Assembly: GCF_017313105.1 (NCBI RefSeq)
Contig: NZ_JAFLND010000002.1
Coordinates: 496,001 to 560,000, forward strand
Direction of reading: 5' to 3'
From: [Muricauda] lutisoli (nom. illeg.)
Lineage (GTDB): Bacteria; Bacteroidota; Bacteroidia; Flavobacteriales; Flavobacteriaceae
Length of the DNA: 64,000 nt
Made by a program: the position numbers and the translations under genes. Shown in pieces: positions 6,535 through 17,463 of this stretch (positions are counted from its first letter, which is position 1; each line of letters opens with the position of its first letter). The notes under the pieces are model-generated. The model was not told where the DNA came from. It ran no database searches and saw nothing but the letters and a program-made list of their open reading frames with translations.

Positions 6535-9500
6535 TTGGAGGGCTCCAATTTTAAAATATACAGTGCATCTGCAGGTTCGGGCAAGACCTATGCCCTTGCC
6601 AAAACCTATCTTACCTTATTGCTTTCCCGTGATTCTACGATAAAATTCCGTCAGATTTTGGCCATTACGTTCACCAATAAGGCAGTGGACGAAATGAAGA
6701 CCCGAATATTGGAAAACCTGTTCGCCTTTGGTCAGGATCAAGTTCCCGAAAAGCAGAAAAGTCTGTTTCAATCCCTTTGCGATGAACTCTCCCTTACCGA
6801 AGAGCAATTGCGACAACGGTCACAACTTATTCTAAAGCGAATTCTGCACAACTATTCCTTTTTTGAGATTTCGACCATTGATAAGTTCAACCACAAAATC
6901 ATTAAAACCTTTGCCCGAGATCTTCACCTATCCCAAAATTTTGAGGTGGAGCTCAATCTCGACCTATTATTGGAAGAAGCCGTGGGAAGATTACTGGAGC
7001 GAGCTGGCAACGAGGAAAAGCTCACCGAAGTACTGATTGCCTTTTCGCTCGAAAAAATTGATGATGACAAAAGTTGGAACATTACTTATGATCTTACGGA
7101 AATAGGAAAACTCCTGTTCCAAGAAAATCATGCAGAGCACATAAACCCATTGCGAGCAAAATCTATCGGAGATTTTCAGGACATCCAAAAACGGATAGCA
7201 TCAGAAAGCAAGGCCATTGAGGAAAAAGTTGTACAAATAGCTCAAAATGTGCTTCGGGAAATACAGCAACAAGGGTTTGAGTTTGCCGATTTTCCGAGAA
7301 AAACCTTGCCCAATCATTTTAAAAAAATGGTTGATGGGGAGTTCAGCCCGAAAAACCTATATACAAGTAAAACCCTGGAACCCAACCTGGTCGAAGGAAA
7401 ATTGCTCAAAGCAAGCGACAAAAGAGATGTCTCCCAACTGGCCGTGACCATTTTGGAAAACTATCTATCCATAAAACGACTTGTTTATCGACATAGCTAC
7501 CTCCAAAATATTTACGGCAACATTGTGCCAATGACGGTCTTGAACGAAATCGCCAAGGAGATCAAGAACATTGAATTGGACAGGGACATTATTCCCATTT
7601 CTTCCTTGAATGCGATTCTCTCCAAGGAAATCAAAAATCAACCAGTACCGTTCATTTATGAACGGATGGGCGAAAAATACCGTCACTATTTTATTGATGA
7701 GTTCCAGGACACCTCCAAAATGCAATGGCAGAACCTGGTGCCTCTTATTGGAAACGCCCTGGAAAGCGAGGACGAAAAGCATGAGCGTGGTTCCCTTTTT
7801 TTGGTAGGTGATGTAAAGCAGGCCATTTATCGCTGGCGAGGTGGACGTGCCGAACAGTTCTTGGACTTGATCAATGGAAAATCGCACCCATTTGTGGTAG
7901 AACCGAGCACGTATTCATTGGACACCAACTGGAGGAGCTGTGATGAAATCGTGAACTTCAACAATAGTTTTTTCACGGAAATGGCCCCTGTGCTAGGCAA
8001 TGAGGATTATCGCAACCTTTTTTTAAAAGATTCCCATCAAAAAACAAACAACAAGCCTGGGGGTTATATTCAAATGTCCTTTTTGGATGCGGATGCAGAA
8101 GATAAGGATGACGTCTACTGCGATGAAACCTTGAAAGCAGTTCAGCATATTGTTTCGGAAAACTATGCTTATTCAGATATCTGTGTATTGGTACGGGACA
8201 ATAAAAAAGGAATGCTGCTGGCGGATTATTTGGCACAGCAGAACATTCCCATCATTTCTTCGGATGCTCTTTTATTGGCAAAGAACGAGAAAGTCATCTT
8301 TTTGGTGTCCATCCTCCGGATTTTTGAAAATGTAAAAGACAGGGAAGCAGCATACCATATATTAATGTATCTGTCCCCCGATGAAAATGGCAAGCACAGC
8401 TTCATCAACAAACATTTGGATGACATTGAAACTTTCTTGGCCTCGGAATACAACTTCAATATAAATGAACTGAAAGGATCGCCTGTATTGACCATCTTGG
8501 AAACCGCCATTGTGCAATTTGAGCTTTATCATGGCTCCGTGGCACACATCTCATTTTTGATGGACGAAGTACTTGATCTCGAAAAAAGGGAAGGACCCAG
8601 CGTATATGCCTTTCTTACGTATTGGGAGGTAAAAAAGGAATCCCTTTCCATTGCCGCTCCCGATGGGGTGGATGCCGTAAAAATCATGACCATTCACAAA
8701 GCCAAGGGCCTTGAGTTTCCTTTTGTGATTTTCCCTTTTGCCAATGCCGTTCTGGATGACAAACGGAAGAAAAAGAAAGCTTGGGTTCCGGCCACCACCA
8801 ATGATGAGGCTTTGGGGTTGGATGAGTTTCTGATCAACAACAATAAGGATATGTTGGAATACAACGAAGTGGCCCAACAAAAATATAAAGCCGAAGAGCA
8901 AAAAACCTTGTTGGATTCCATGAACGTGCTCTATGTGGCGCTGACCCGCCCCATAAAAGGACTCTTTATAATTACCGAAAAACCCAAGAAAGATATTGCT
9001 TCGGTTGAGGCAGCCGCATCCTATTCGGACCTTTTCCAATGGTACGTGCAGCAAAAGAAGGTTTCCGAAAACGAAAGTGGGACTTACACCGTTGGAACTT
9101 TTCCATCCAACACGGTATCCCCTTATTCGGAATCATCCCAGAACTACATCCGCTATGTTGCCCGACCCAAAGATGATGAAGGATTTAAGATTTCCACTAA
9201 ATCCGGCCGCTTGTGGGACGATGAACGGATAGAAGCCATTAAAATGGGAAATGTAATCCACTTTGCTTTGAGCCAAATTGAAACCATAAACGACGTTAAT
9301 GCCGTTTTGGAACGTTTGGAAATTGAGGGGCATTTTCCACAAGAAGCGGCTAGCGACATCAAACAAAAAATATTGGCCGTTGTGAACCATCCAAAATTGA
9401 AGGATTTGTTCTTGGAAGACCTTCAAGTATTGAATGAAAGGGAAATCTTGACCACGGATGGGCATTCCCTTCGTCCCGATAGAATTGTTATCTCGGGGAA

Positions 9501-9657
9501 CGAAGCCACCATCATTGATTACAAAACAGGAAAACCATCGCCCAAGCACAAGGAACAGATTACCAACTATGCCGATATTTTAAGAGATATGGATTTTCAA
9601 ATCAAACAATCGGTTATTGTTTATATTGACCAGAAAATAGACCCTATTTTTGTATAA
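6535..9657 (+). CDS. UvrD/RecB-like helicase with C-terminal nuclease (AddA-like)
   Basis: Large helicase-nuclease predicted to process double-strand DNA ends for recombination, as AddA or RecB do. Superfamily 1 motifs are all visible: Walker [10 protein letters not shown] (residues 10-18), Ia [62 protein letters not shown] and [10 protein letters not shown]. The C-terminal PD-(D/E)XK part shows MGNVIHFAL and [20 protein letters not shown]. The start is a TTG only nine codons before the P-loop; the frame has no ATG before it and is closed by a stop 42 bases upstream. The partner is probably the nuclease at 12412, separated by kbl and the OmpA gene. Confidence 0.9.
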   Translation: MEGSNFKIYSASAGSGKTYALAKTYLTLLLSRDSTIKFRQILAITFTNKAVDEMKTRILENLFAFGQDQVPEKQKSLFQSLCDELSLTEEQLRQRSQLILKRILHNYSFFEISTIDKFNHKIIKTFARDLHLSQNFEVELNLDLLLEEAVGRLLERAGNEEKLTEVLIAFSLEKIDDDKSWNITYDLTEIGKLLFQENHAEHINPLRAKSIGDFQDIQKRIASESKAIEEKVVQIAQNVLREIQQQGFEFADFPRKTLPNHFKKMVDGEFSPKNLYTSKTLEPNLVEGKLLKASDKRDVSQLAVTILENYLSIKRLVYRHSYLQNIYGNIVPMTVLNEIAKEIKNIELDRDIIPISSLNAILSKEIKNQPVPFIYERMGEKYRHYFIDEFQDTSKMQWQNLVPLIGNALESEDEKHERGSLFLVGDVKQAIYRWRGGRAEQFLDLINGKSHPFVVEPSTYSLDTNWRSCDEIVNFNNSFFTEMAPVLGNEDYRNLFLKDSHQKTNNKPGGYIQMSFLDADAEDKDDVYCDETLKAVQHIVSENYAYSDICVLVRDNKKGMLLADYLAQQNIPIISSDALLLAKNEKVIFLVSILRIFENVKDREAAYHILMYLSPDENGKHSFINKHLDDIETFLASEYNFNINELKGSPVLTILETAIVQFELYHGSVAHISFLMDEVLDLEKREGPSVYAFLTYWEVKKESLSIAAPDGVDAVKIMTIHKAKGLEFPFVIFPFANAVLDDKRKKKKAWVPATTNDEALGLDEFLINNNKDMLEYNEVAQQKYKAEEQKTLLDSMNVLYVALTRPIKGLFIITEKPKKDIASVEAAASYSDLFQWYVQQKKVSENESGTYTVGTFPSNTVSPYSESSQNYIRYVARPKDDEGFKISTKSGRLWDDERIEAIKMGNVIHFALSQIETINDVNAVLERLEIEGHFPQEAASDIKQKILAVVNHPKLKDLFLEDLQVLNEREILTTDGHSLRPDRIVISGNEATIIDYKTGKPSPKHKEQITNYADILRDMDFQIKQSVIVYIDQKIDPIFV

Positions 9658-9671
9658 AGTTATTTAAAGAT

Positions 9672-10865
9672 ATGTACGGAAAAATAAAAGAACATTTGGC
9701 CCAAGAACTGGAAGCGATCAAAGAAGCTGGTCTCTTTAAAAAAGAACGAATTATCACCTCCCCACAAGGAGCGGTCATAAAAATCTCCACGGGAGAGGAA
9801 GTGATCAATTTTTGTGCCAACAACTATCTGGGATTGTCTTCCCATCCAGATGTGATCCAAGCCGCCAAAGACACTATGGACACGCATGGTTTTGGAATGT
9901 CTTCAGTACGCTTTATTTGTGGAACCCAGGACATTCATAAAGAGTTGGAACAGAAAATCGCCGACTTTTATGGAACAGAGGATACCATATTATATGCAGC
10001 CGCTTTTGATGCCAACGGAGGAGTATTCGAACCTTTGCTCACCGCAGAAGATGCCATTATCTCCGATTCCTTGAACCATGCCTCTATTATCGACGGCGTT
10101 CGTTTGTGCAAGGCAAAGCGCTACAGATATGCCAACAACGATATGGCCGATCTTGAGGAAAAACTAAAACAAAGTAATGCCGATGGCGCACGATTCAAAA
10201 TAATCGTGACCGATGGTGTGTTCTCCATGGACGGATTGTTGGCTCCTTTGGACAACATATGTGACCTAGCGGATAAATATGATGCCATGGTCATGATCGA
10301 CGAATGCCACGCCGCCGGTTTTATTGGCGAAACAGGTCGCGGAACATTGGAAGAAAAAGGTGTTATGGACCGAATTGATATTATCACCGGCACATTGGGT
10401 AAGGCACTGGGCGGTGCCATGGGCGGTTATACTACAGGTAAAAAGGAAATTATCGAGATGTTGCGCCAACGCTCCAGACCTTATTTGTTCTCCAATTCGT
10501 TGGCACCTGCCATCGTTGGAGCATCCATCAAGGTTTTTGACATGCTTGATACGGACACGACTTTAAGGGATAAGTTGGAAAGCAACACGGAATACTTCAA
10601 AAAAGGAATGAAAGAAGCTGGCTTTGACATTATTGACGGCGATTCCGCCATAGTGCCAGTAATGCTCTACGATGCGAAGCTTTCACAAAGCATGGCGGAT
10701 ATGCTTTTGGAGGAAGGGATTTATGTGATCGGATTCTTCTATCCGGTAGTTCCAAAGGACAAAGCAAGAATCAGGGTACAGCTTTCAGCAGCCCACGAAA
10801 AAGAACATTTAGACCGAGCAATAAAAGCCTTCATTAAAGTAGGAAGATCGTTAAATGTCATCTAA
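9672..10865 (+). CDS. kbl: Glycine C-acetyltransferase (2-amino-3-ketobutyrate CoA ligase)
   Basis: PLP enzyme that splits 2-amino-3-ketobutyrate with CoA into glycine and acetyl-CoA in threonine breakdown, or runs in reverse. The 397 residues match the family. The PLP lysine lies in [28 protein letters not shown] carries the cofactor-binding Asp and His; [15 protein letters not shown] is the conserved N-terminal substrate region. It starts 14 bases after the helicase-nuclease stop and may be co-transcribed with it. Confidence 0.93.
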   Translation: MYGKIKEHLAQELEAIKEAGLFKKERIITSPQGAVIKISTGEEVINFCANNYLGLSSHPDVIQAAKDTMDTHGFGMSSVRFICGTQDIHKELEQKIADFYGTEDTILYAAAFDANGGVFEPLLTAEDAIISDSLNHASIIDGVRLCKAKRYRYANNDMADLEEKLKQSNADGARFKIIVTDGVFSMDGLLAPLDNICDLADKYDAMVMIDECHAAGFIGETGRGTLEEKGVMDRIDIITGTLGKALGGAMGGYTTGKKEIIEMLRQRSRPYLFSNSLAPAIVGASIKVFDMLDTDTTLRDKLESNTEYFKKGMKEAGFDIIDGDSAIVPVMLYDAKLSQSMADMLLEEGIYVIGFFYPVVPKDKARIRVQLSAAHEKEHLDRAIKAFIKVGRSLNVI

Positions 10866-10924
10866 ATTCGATGAAATGCAGTAATTCTTCTGGCAAATGA
10901 GTCAAAAAAAAAGAAATTTAGATT

Positions 10925-10954
10925 TTGTTAATAAGTCTTAACAACTTACATTTG
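10925..10954 (+). promoter_or_regulatory. Promoter of the OmpA-family gene
   Basis: TTG at 10925-10927 (within TTTTG), exactly 19 bases, then TACATTTG at 10947-10954. This is a full match to the Bacteroidota TTG-N19-TAnnTTTG pattern, 34 bases upstream of the ATG at 10989, and suits a strongly expressed surface protein. Confidence 0.82.
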
Positions 10955-10988
10955 CTGCTGATAAACACTTAAACTTAAAATTTTGAGC

Positions 10989-12347
10989 ATGAAACATCTT
11001 AGCAAATTATTGGTTGTTGCTCTTGTATTTGTAGGGTTCAACAGCATACAAGCGCAAGACGAAAATAATCCCTGGCAAGTTAGCATTGGGGTGAATGCGA
11101 TAGACACTTATCCTACTAACGATAGTAACAACCCTCTTTCAAGTACTACATTGTTCGATGAGTACTTTAACGTATCAGATCACTGGAACATTTTGCCTTC
11201 TGTATCCTATGTTGGCGTTTCCAAGTACATCGGAGATGGTTTTTCTGTTGGAGCGAGAGGTTCCTTGAACAGAATCGAAAAAATAGGAGATGCATCTGTT
11301 GATGATTTGTCTCACTACGCCATTGATGGTACAATTAAGTACAACTTCCTTAAAAACACTACAATCGATCCTTTCGTAGAAGTAGGTGGTGGTTATACTT
11401 GGGTAGATGAAATTGGTGCCGGTACCGTAAATGGTGGTGTTGGTGTTAACGTTTGGTTTTCTGACAACCTAGGTTTCACACTTCAAACACAATACAAGCA
11501 CGCTTTCGAAGATTACTTGGTTAAGCATTTCCAACACATGGCTGGTATCAGCATTAAGTTTGGTGGTACTGACACTGATGGTGACGGTATCTACGACAAA
11601 GACGATGCTTGTCCAGAAGTTGCTGGTCTAGAGGCATTCAACGGATGTCCTGATTCTGACGGTGACGGTATCGAAGATGCTAAAGATGCTTGTCCTAACG
11701 AAGCTGGTTCTAAAGAAATGAACGGTTGTCCTGATGCTGACGGTGACGGTGTTGCCGATAAAGATGACGCTTGTCCAAGCACTCCAGGTCTTCCTGCTCT
11801 AGCTGGTTGTCCTGATGCTGACGGTGACGGTGTTGCTGATAAAGATGATGAGTGTCCTAACGAAGCTGGTCCTGCTGAAAACGACGGATGCCCTTGGCCT
11901 GATGGTGATGGCGACGGAGTTCTTGACAAAGACGATCAGTGTCCAGAAATCGCTGGTACTGTTGCTAACAACGGTTGTCCAGAAGTAACTGAAGAAGTTC
12001 AAAAACAATTGAACGACTACGCTAGAACTATCTTGTTCGATACTGGTAAGTCTTCTATCAAAGCAGAATCTACTTCTGTAATGGTTGACATCATCCAAAT
12101 CTTGAACGAGTATCCTAACGCTAAGTTTACTGTTGAAGGTCACACTGACAGCGTAGGTAGCGAAAGCTTGAACCAGAGACTTTCTGAAGAAAGAGCTAAC
12201 TCTGTTAGAGATTTCTTGATCGACAAAGGAATCGATGCTGATAGACTTTCCGCTATCGGTTACGGCGAGGCTAAGCCAATCGCCACTAACAACACAAGAG
12301 CTGGTAGAGCACAAAACAGACGAGTTGAAATCAACTTGATCAAATAA
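10989..12347 (+). CDS. OmpA-family outer-membrane protein with calcium-binding repeats
   Basis: Structural outer-membrane protein that anchors the membrane to peptidoglycan. The ATG at 10989 gives a 22-residue signal peptide ending at QAQ. Residues about 25-190 look like an 8-strand barrel of alternating hydrophobic strands. Then come five thrombospondin-type-3 repeats of the DxDGDGxxDxxDxCP form. The C-terminal OmpA domain shows [20 protein letters not shown] and [11 protein letters not shown], the diaminopimelate-binding region. It has its own strong promoter and terminator. Codon choice in the repeats is very uniform, as expected for an abundant protein. Exact ligands are not known. Confidence 0.93.
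   Translation: MKHLSKLLVVALVFVGFNSIQAQDENNPWQVSIGVNAIDTYPTNDSNNPLSSTTLFDEYFNVSDHWNILPSVSYVGVSKYIGDGFSVGARGSLNRIEKIGDASVDDLSHYAIDGTIKYNFLKNTTIDPFVEVGGGYTWVDEIGAGTVNGGVGVNVWFSDNLGFTLQTQYKHAFEDYLVKHFQHMAGISIKFGGTDTDGDGIYDKDDACPEVAGLEAFNGCPDSDGDGIEDAKDACPNEAGSKEMNGCPDADGDGVADKDDACPSTPGLPALAGCPDADGDGVADKDDECPNEAGPAENDGCPWPDGDGDGVLDKDDQCPEIAGTVANNGCPEVTEEVQKQLNDYARTILFDTGKSSIKAESTSVMVDIIQILNEYPNAKFTVEGHTDSVGSESLNQRLSEERANSVRDFLIDKGIDADRLSAIGYGEAKPIATNNTRAGRAQNRRVEINLIK
11571..11980 (+). repeat. Five tandem TSP3 repeat units within the OmpA gene
   Basis: Units of about 78-87 bases encode DxDGDG...DxCP...GCP. The third and fourth units are almost identical at DNA level over GATGCTGACGGTGACGGTGT. Near-identity at the base level allows gain or loss of units by recombination. 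Confidence 0.85.
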
Positions 12348-12368
12348 TAAAAGAAACAAAGTTTTCTT

Positions 12369-12402
12369 TAAAAAGGCTCCGCAAATGCGGGGCCTTTTTT
12401 AT
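12369..12402 (+). terminator. Terminator after the OmpA gene
   Basis: AAAAAGGCTCCGC pairs with GCGGGGCCTTTTTT across an AAAT loop (8 GC-rich pairs with one T-G, plus A-T flank), followed by ATTTTT. The AddB-like gene starts 10 bases later. Confidence 0.88.
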
Positions 12403-12411
12403 TTTTAATCC

Positions 12412-15144
12412 ATGCATGATACTTTCCTTGAATATGTACTGGATGACCTCCTTAAAAAGAAGCTGGATATTACCCAATGCACCTTTGTACTTCCCAGTAA
12501 ACGGTCGGGAACCTTTTTAAAAAAACATATCGCCAATAGGCTCGAGAAAAACATATTTAGTCCAGAAGTTGTATCCATTCAGGAATTCATCGGAAAATTA
12601 TCAGATTTAAATCAGGCCTCCAATATTGATTTGTTGCTCCTTCTCTTTAAGGTTTACAAACAATCCGAGATAAAGGAATCAGATGATTTTGCTTCCTTTA
12701 TCACTTGGGGACAAACTTTGTTGCAAGACTTCAATGAAATTGATGGCTATCTGATACCGGCCACCGATATTTTGAATTATTTATCCGCTATCAAGGAAAT
12801 CAACCATTGGTCCACTAGCAAGGAAAAATCAGAGCTAGTAGAGAACTATCTACAACTTTGGAAAAATCTAGAAACCATATACAATGATTTTTATAATGCC
12901 CTTCTCGAACAAAAAAGAGGCTATCAAGGATTGATTCAACGCGAAGCGGTCAAGGCTATTCAAAGTGGTAATTACAAAGAAACAAATGTCAACCCAATTG
13001 TTTTTGTGGGTTTTAACGCCCTGAACGCTGCGGAATCCACTATTATTCAATATTATCTGGAACAGGGAAACTCCCACATCTATTGGGACATCGATTCCTA
13101 TTTTTTAAACGATCCATTGCACGATGCGGGTTTATTTATAAGGGATTACCAATACAATTGGCCTTATTACAAACACGGGCACAACATAGAGCCACAGGAC
13201 AATTTTCTTCAAAATAAGAATATCACAATCACTGGGGTCCCTAAAAGTATCTCACAGACCAAATATGTGGGTCAACTGTTGCAAGAAATAGGGGAGAAAG
13301 AAGAAATCGATCTTAGCAAAACCGCTTTGGTCCTGGCCGATGAAACCTTCCTGAACCCTATGCTCAATGGAATTCCAAGCAGCATACCTGAAGTTAACAT
13401 CACTATGGGAATGCCGTTGAACAAAACGGTGCTGTATTCCTTTTTTATGAACTTTTTGGAACTGCACCTCAACGTTTCTGAGCGAGGCTGGTTTTTTAAA
13501 CGGGTATTGGAATTTATCTCGAACCCCTACACACTAACCCTGTCCAACGAAGCTCAAGAAAGTTTTGCACAACGCATGTCCAAGGATATTAAAGAAGCCA
13601 ACCTGCTTTACATCAATTCAGAAACGCTCGAAAAATATCCAAAGGCACAAGCATTGTTGTCGATTATTTTTCCAGAAGGAACCATCAGCCCAATGGATTG
13701 GATAAACAACTGTCTGTTGCTCATAGAACGATTGAAAACTATCTATCAAGAAGAAAAAAATACCCTGGAACTGGAATATCTCTATCGATTCTATGCGCTC
13801 TTCAACCAGTTGGGCCAATATTTGGACAAGGTCGATTTTATGGGCGAGCTTAAATCCATCAAAAATCTATTCAAACAATTGGCCCATATGGAAACATTGG
13901 ATTTTATTGGCCAGCCGTTGACGGGCTTTCAAATTATGGGAATGTTGGAGAGTAGAAACCTGGATTTTGAAACGGTGATCATTACTTCCGTGAACGAGGG
14001 TATTCTCCCTTCCGGGAAATCCAACAATTCCTTTATTCCGTTTGATGTGAAACGCGATTATGGCCTGCCCACTTACAAAGAAAAGGATGCCATCTATGTG
14101 TATCACTTTTATAGACTGATCCAACGTTCGAAGAACATTTACATTACCTACAACACCGAACCCGATGTGCTGGAAGGTGGGGAAAAGAGCCGATTGATCA
14201 CACAGTTGCTGACGGATAAAAATCTAAAAAACAACATTACCCATACCATAGCCACACCCAAGATTTCCATTGATCCCAAACCACTTATCCAAATTGAAAA
14301 GGACGGGCAGTTTATGGAAGATTTAAAAGCATTTGCGCAAAAAGGTTTTTCACCGACCTCATTGACCAATTACATTAAAAACCCGATTGATTTCTACACC
14401 AGGAATATGCTCAAGATCAACGATTTGGAGGAAGTGGAGGAAAATATTGCGGCCAATACCTTCGGGACCATTATTCACGATAGTTTGGAGCAATTGTACA
14501 GCCCCTTCATTGACCATGTGTTGACGGAAGAAAACATCAAATCCCTAAAAAAACAAGTCCCCGAAGTGGTGCAACATCATTTTACCGAGAAACTTTCCGG
14601 GGTGGATGTTTCCAAGGGAAAATTCTTGTTGGTGTACAATGTTATCCTGAAATACCTTACTAACTTTTTGGACGATGAGCTCCAACAGCTGAAGCACCAC
14701 GAAATCAAAATATTGGCGCTCGAGGAACGCTACGAAGAATTTATTACAGTGCCCGGGATTGACTTTCCCATCAAACTAAAGGGCACTTTGGACCGCGTGG
14801 ACGAATTTGACGGCACCGTACGCATTATTGACTATAAAACGGGCAAGGTAGAGGCCAAAAACGTAAAAATAACGGATTGGGAAGCCCTCATCACGGAATA
14901 TGACAAGAGCAAAGCCTTCCAATTGCTCTGTTACGCCTACCTCTATTCCAAAAAATATGGTACAAGCGACGTACAGGCTGGAATCATCTCATTTAAACAT
15001 TTGGGCAAAGGATTGTTTCCCTTTTCAGAGGACAAGGATACCCGAATACATACGGATACCCTTGCAACCTTTGAAAATTATCTGTTCCAACTCATTGGGG
15101 AAATCTGTAATGCTTCGGTTCCCCTAACTGAAAAAATAGATTGA
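12412..15144 (+). CDS. PD-(D/E)XK nuclease, AddB-like partner
   Basis: Predicted second subunit of an AddAB-type DNA end-processing complex. The C-terminal nuclease domain (about residues 690-880) shows [37 protein letters not shown] and AFQLLCYAYLYSKKYG (the QxxxY helix). The N-terminal half is a helicase-like fold, but the place of a Walker A loop reads FVLPSKRSGTFLKK, which lacks GxGK[ST], so ATP hydrolysis here is unlikely. The cysteine cluster that binds iron-sulfur in Bacillus AddB is not visible. It ends where the convergent SDR gene ends, with no gap. Confidence 0.85.
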   Translation: MHDTFLEYVLDDLLKKKLDITQCTFVLPSKRSGTFLKKHIANRLEKNIFSPEVVSIQEFIGKLSDLNQASNIDLLLLLFKVYKQSEIKESDDFASFITWGQTLLQDFNEIDGYLIPATDILNYLSAIKEINHWSTSKEKSELVENYLQLWKNLETIYNDFYNALLEQKRGYQGLIQREAVKAIQSGNYKETNVNPIVFVGFNALNAAESTIIQYYLEQGNSHIYWDIDSYFLNDPLHDAGLFIRDYQYNWPYYKHGHNIEPQDNFLQNKNITITGVPKSISQTKYVGQLLQEIGEKEEIDLSKTALVLADETFLNPMLNGIPSSIPEVNITMGMPLNKTVLYSFFMNFLELHLNVSERGWFFKRVLEFISNPYTLTLSNEAQESFAQRMSKDIKEANLLYINSETLEKYPKAQALLSIIFPEGTISPMDWINNCLLLIERLKTIYQEEKNTLELEYLYRFYALFNQLGQYLDKVDFMGELKSIKNLFKQLAHMETLDFIGQPLTGFQIMGMLESRNLDFETVIITSVNEGILPSGKSNNSFIPFDVKRDYGLPTYKEKDAIYVYHFYRLIQRSKNIYITYNTEPDVLEGGEKSRLITQLLTDKNLKNNITHTIATPKISIDPKPLIQIEKDGQFMEDLKAFAQKGFSPTSLTNYIKNPIDFYTRNMLKINDLEEVEENIAANTFGTIIHDSLEQLYSPFIDHVLTEENIKSLKKQVPEVVQHHFTEKLSGVDVSKGKFLLVYNVILKYLTNFLDDELQQLKHHEIKILALEERYEEFITVPGIDFPIKLKGTLDRVDEFDGTVRIIDYKTGKVEAKNVKITDWEALITEYDKSKAFQLLCYAYLYSKKYGTSDVQAGIISFKHLGKGLFPFSEDKDTRIHTDTLATFENYLFQLIGEICNASVPLTEKID

Positions 15145-15855
15145 TTATTTCAAATCCGGACGTGTGGGACGCACCTCTATCTTACTTGGCAAGGTACGTG
15201 GGTGCATCGTGAGCAGATCAATGACCAATTTACCAATATCCTCCGGCTGGATTTTCCATGCATCCTTATCGGATGGTTCGTTGTTGTTGAAATGACTTGC
15301 AACCGAACCGGGCATAATGGTGGTTACCTTAATGTTGTACTGTCTCAAATCCAGCATAGCGGCCTGTGTAAAACCTACCACACCGAACTTGGTAGCGTTG
15401 TAACCCGCTGCGGTCGGGAAAAAGTTGGTTCCCGCCAAGCTGGCCAAGGTCATGTAGTACCCTTCGGATTTTTTCAAGGCATCCACGGAGGCTTTTAGCG
15501 TATGGTATACCCCGTTCAAGTTGGTATCGATCATTTGGTGCCATTTCTCGTCTTCCAGTTCATCGATTGGGGCAAAATGTCCTACGCCCGCATTGGCCAT
15601 TACCACATCCAAGTGTCCCCATTTATCGAGAATGGCTGCTACGGCCTTTTTCTCGTCTTCCAATTTGGACACGTCGGACACCAATCCCAATACATTGTCC
15701 GGATTGTCCAAGCCTTTTACGGCGGCATCGGCACTTTCTTGACTACGTCCACTAACGGCCACCTTCATGCCCTGTGCCAACAAGCTTTCGGCAATTCCGT
15801 ATCCTATGCCCTTTGTTCCTCCTGTGATGTATGCTACTTTTCCTTCTAATTTCAT
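15145..15855 (-). CDS. Short-chain dehydrogenase/reductase (SDR)
   Basis: NAD(P)-dependent oxidoreductase of the classical SDR type, 236 residues. TGGTKGIGYGIAES near residue 10 is the nucleotide-binding loop, NAGVGH follows the fourth strand, and YNATKFGV holds the catalytic Tyr and Lys. The substrate is not predictable; the top relatives in Bacteroidota are often annotated as 3-oxoacyl-ACP reductase-like. It stands alone, convergent with the AddB-like gene. Confidence 0.88.
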   Translation of the reverse strand: MKLEGKVAYITGGTKGIGYGIAESLLAQGMKVAVSGRSQESADAAVKGLDNPDNVLGLVSDVSKLEDEKKAVAAILDKWGHLDVVMANAGVGHFAPIDELEDEKWHQMIDTNLNGVYHTLKASVDALKKSEGYYMTLASLAGTNFFPTAAGYNATKFGVVGFTQAAMLDLRQYNIKVTTIMPGSVASHFNNNEPSDKDAWKIQPEDIGKLVIDLLTMHPRTLPSKIEVRPTRPDLK

Positions 15856-16069
15856 GTTGATTTTGTTTTGAAGTAAAGTTCAAAAAAGCAGTGGCCAAAT
15901 ACAAAAAATCCATCCTAAAGGATGGTTAATGTTTAAGGGTTGAGCAAACTATAATTGCCTTTCTTGAAAAATGGTACATTTATGATAAATGAAGCTAGAA
16001 AAAGAGAGGGCTCCTTAAGTCCAGCAGTGATCTAAAATTGAAATTGAGGAATATCTTATAACAAATAAC

Positions 16070-16489
16070 ATGGGCGTCAGCGATAAGCAAAACCAAAGAA
16101 CCCGAACATGTATTGGAGTTATGATTCTATTGACGATTGCCGCAATCCATGCATTTAGGCTTGGAAGTTATTTGTCGGGGAACGCATATAAGTATTATTA
16201 CAGTTTTGCCTCGGACATCATGATACCTTTCGCAGCTTATTTTTCGCTGTGGATGAACGAAATTCAATTCCGGTTTCTTAGAAAATGGTATATAAAGGTA
16301 ATTATCTGTTTTTCTGTGATGACCTTTAGTGAAACCATGCAATATTTTGGAATTTACTTTTTTGGCTCCACGTTTGATTGGATTGATATTCTTATGTATG
16401 CATTGGGCTCGTTAACTGCTGCTTTATTTGACAAACAGATTTTGGAGAGATTAATCCCCTTTTTAAAATATGATACTTTAGATAACTAA
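16070..16489 (+). CDS. Small VanZ-like integral membrane protein
   Basis: A 139-residue protein with four likely membrane segments (about residues 15-33, 44-60, 72-92 and 103-122). The stretch FDWIDILMYALGSLTAALFD resembles the last helix of VanZ-like proteins, where a conserved Asp precedes a Gly-rich helix. No function can be assigned. The 214 bases upstream hold only a short CCATCCT/AGGATGG hairpin at about 15910. Confidence 0.6.
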   Translation: MGVSDKQNQRTRTCIGVMILLTIAAIHAFRLGSYLSGNAYKYYYSFASDIMIPFAAYFSLWMNEIQFRFLRKWYIKVIICFSVMTFSETMQYFGIYFFGSTFDWIDILMYALGSLTAALFDKQILERLIPFLKYDTLDN

Positions 16490-16521
16490 ATTTAGCCTTC
16501 AGATGTTTTAACCCGCTTTGA

Positions 16522-17424
16522 TATTCTTGTATCCTAGGCCAACAAAAAATCAAACAATACATCAACACCACCGAAACCCATATCGTCCCGAACATTGCTG
16601 CTCCCCAGCGGTTACAGGAATATGGCGTGGGTATTTTTGAGGCCATACCTACCAAATCGGCACTTAAAAAGGCCATTAAAAAAAAGTACGTTTCCGTTGA
16701 TGGGGTTAGTGCCAGCACGGCAACCTTGATTAGCGGTGGAGAACACATCACGCTCCGTATTCCAACAGAAACAAAGCCAAAAAAGCAGCTCTATTTTCCG
16801 TTAAAAGTCTTGTTTGAGGACGAACATCTCGCGGCCGTGCACAAACCTGCCGGCATCGAAGTAAGTGGCAACAAGTTCAAGACCTTGGCCAATGCCCTGC
16901 CACAAAACCTTCGGCCCAGTCAGCTTTCGGACACCACTACTCCGCAACCTGTTCACCGATTGGATTATGCCACAACGGGCATTGTGTTGGTCGGCAAAAC
17001 CAACAGCAGCATCCGCGCTTTGAACAAAATGTTCGAGGATAAGTTTATTTCCAAAACCTACTACGCGGTTACTATTGGCAATATGAAGCAAAGCGGAACC
17101 ATCACTGCCGAAATAGACGGGAAACCATCCCATTCGGAATATAAAGTACTCGAATCCGTACCCTCGGAGCGTTTCGGGACACTGAATTTGGTGGAATTAC
17201 ACCCAAAAACAGGCAGAAGACACCAATTGCGAAAGCATCTGCACGGTTTGGGAAATCCCATTCTCGGAGATAAGGATTATGCCTTGGAGGGCTTACTTTT
17301 AAAAGGCAAAGGACTGTATTTACATGCCTATGCACTGGAATTTGAGCATCCTTTTACCAACGAGCACATCCATATAACGGATGAATTGCCAAGGAAGTTC
17401 AAGAAGATATTCCCAACATGGTAG
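16522..17424 (+). CDS. RluA-family pseudouridine synthase with no ATG start
   Basis: Isomerises uridine to pseudouridine in rRNA or tRNA. PVHRLDYATTGIVLVGK carries the catalytic Asp in the HRLD motif, and HPKTGRRHQLRKHL and PILGDKDY are the other family motifs; an S4-like segment (SALKKAIKKKYVSVDGV) precedes them. The first standard start is GTG at 16627 (265 residues), but the frame is open back to 16522, and the upstream part reads as protein (INTTETHIVPN, then RLQEYGVGIFEAIP). This upstream part contains no ATG, GTG or TTG. Either a rare start such as ATT or ATC is used, or the start was lost and GTG 16627 gives a slightly shortened protein. Confidence 0.82.
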   Translation, partial: YSCILGQQKIKQYINTTETHIVPNIAAPQRLQEYGVGIFEAIPTKSALKKAIKKKYVSVDGVSASTATLISGGEHITLRIPTETKPKKQLYFPLKVLFEDEHLAAVHKPAGIEVSGNKFKTLANALPQNLRPSQLSDTTTPQPVHRLDYATTGIVLVGKTNSSIRALNKMFEDKFISKTYYAVTIGNMKQSGTITAEIDGKPSHSEYKVLESVPSERFGTLNLVELHPKTGRRHQLRKHLHGLGNPILGDKDYALEGLLLKGKGLYLHAYALEFEHPFTNEHIHITDELPRKFKKIFPTW

Positions 17425-17463
17425 CACATCCCCCCTCAGCAAATTATTTCTTACTTTGCATGG

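Noticed and set aside
8551..9054. Minus-strand frame opposite the helicase-nuclease gene
   Set aside because: Antisense shadow within an intact, motif-rich gene; same for those opposite purF, alr, asd and the M14 peptidase gene.
11591..12359. Long minus-strand frames opposite the OmpA gene
   Set aside because: They mirror the biased repeat codons of the OmpA gene and read as Ser/Pro/Gly-rich low complexity; no start signal or homology pattern.
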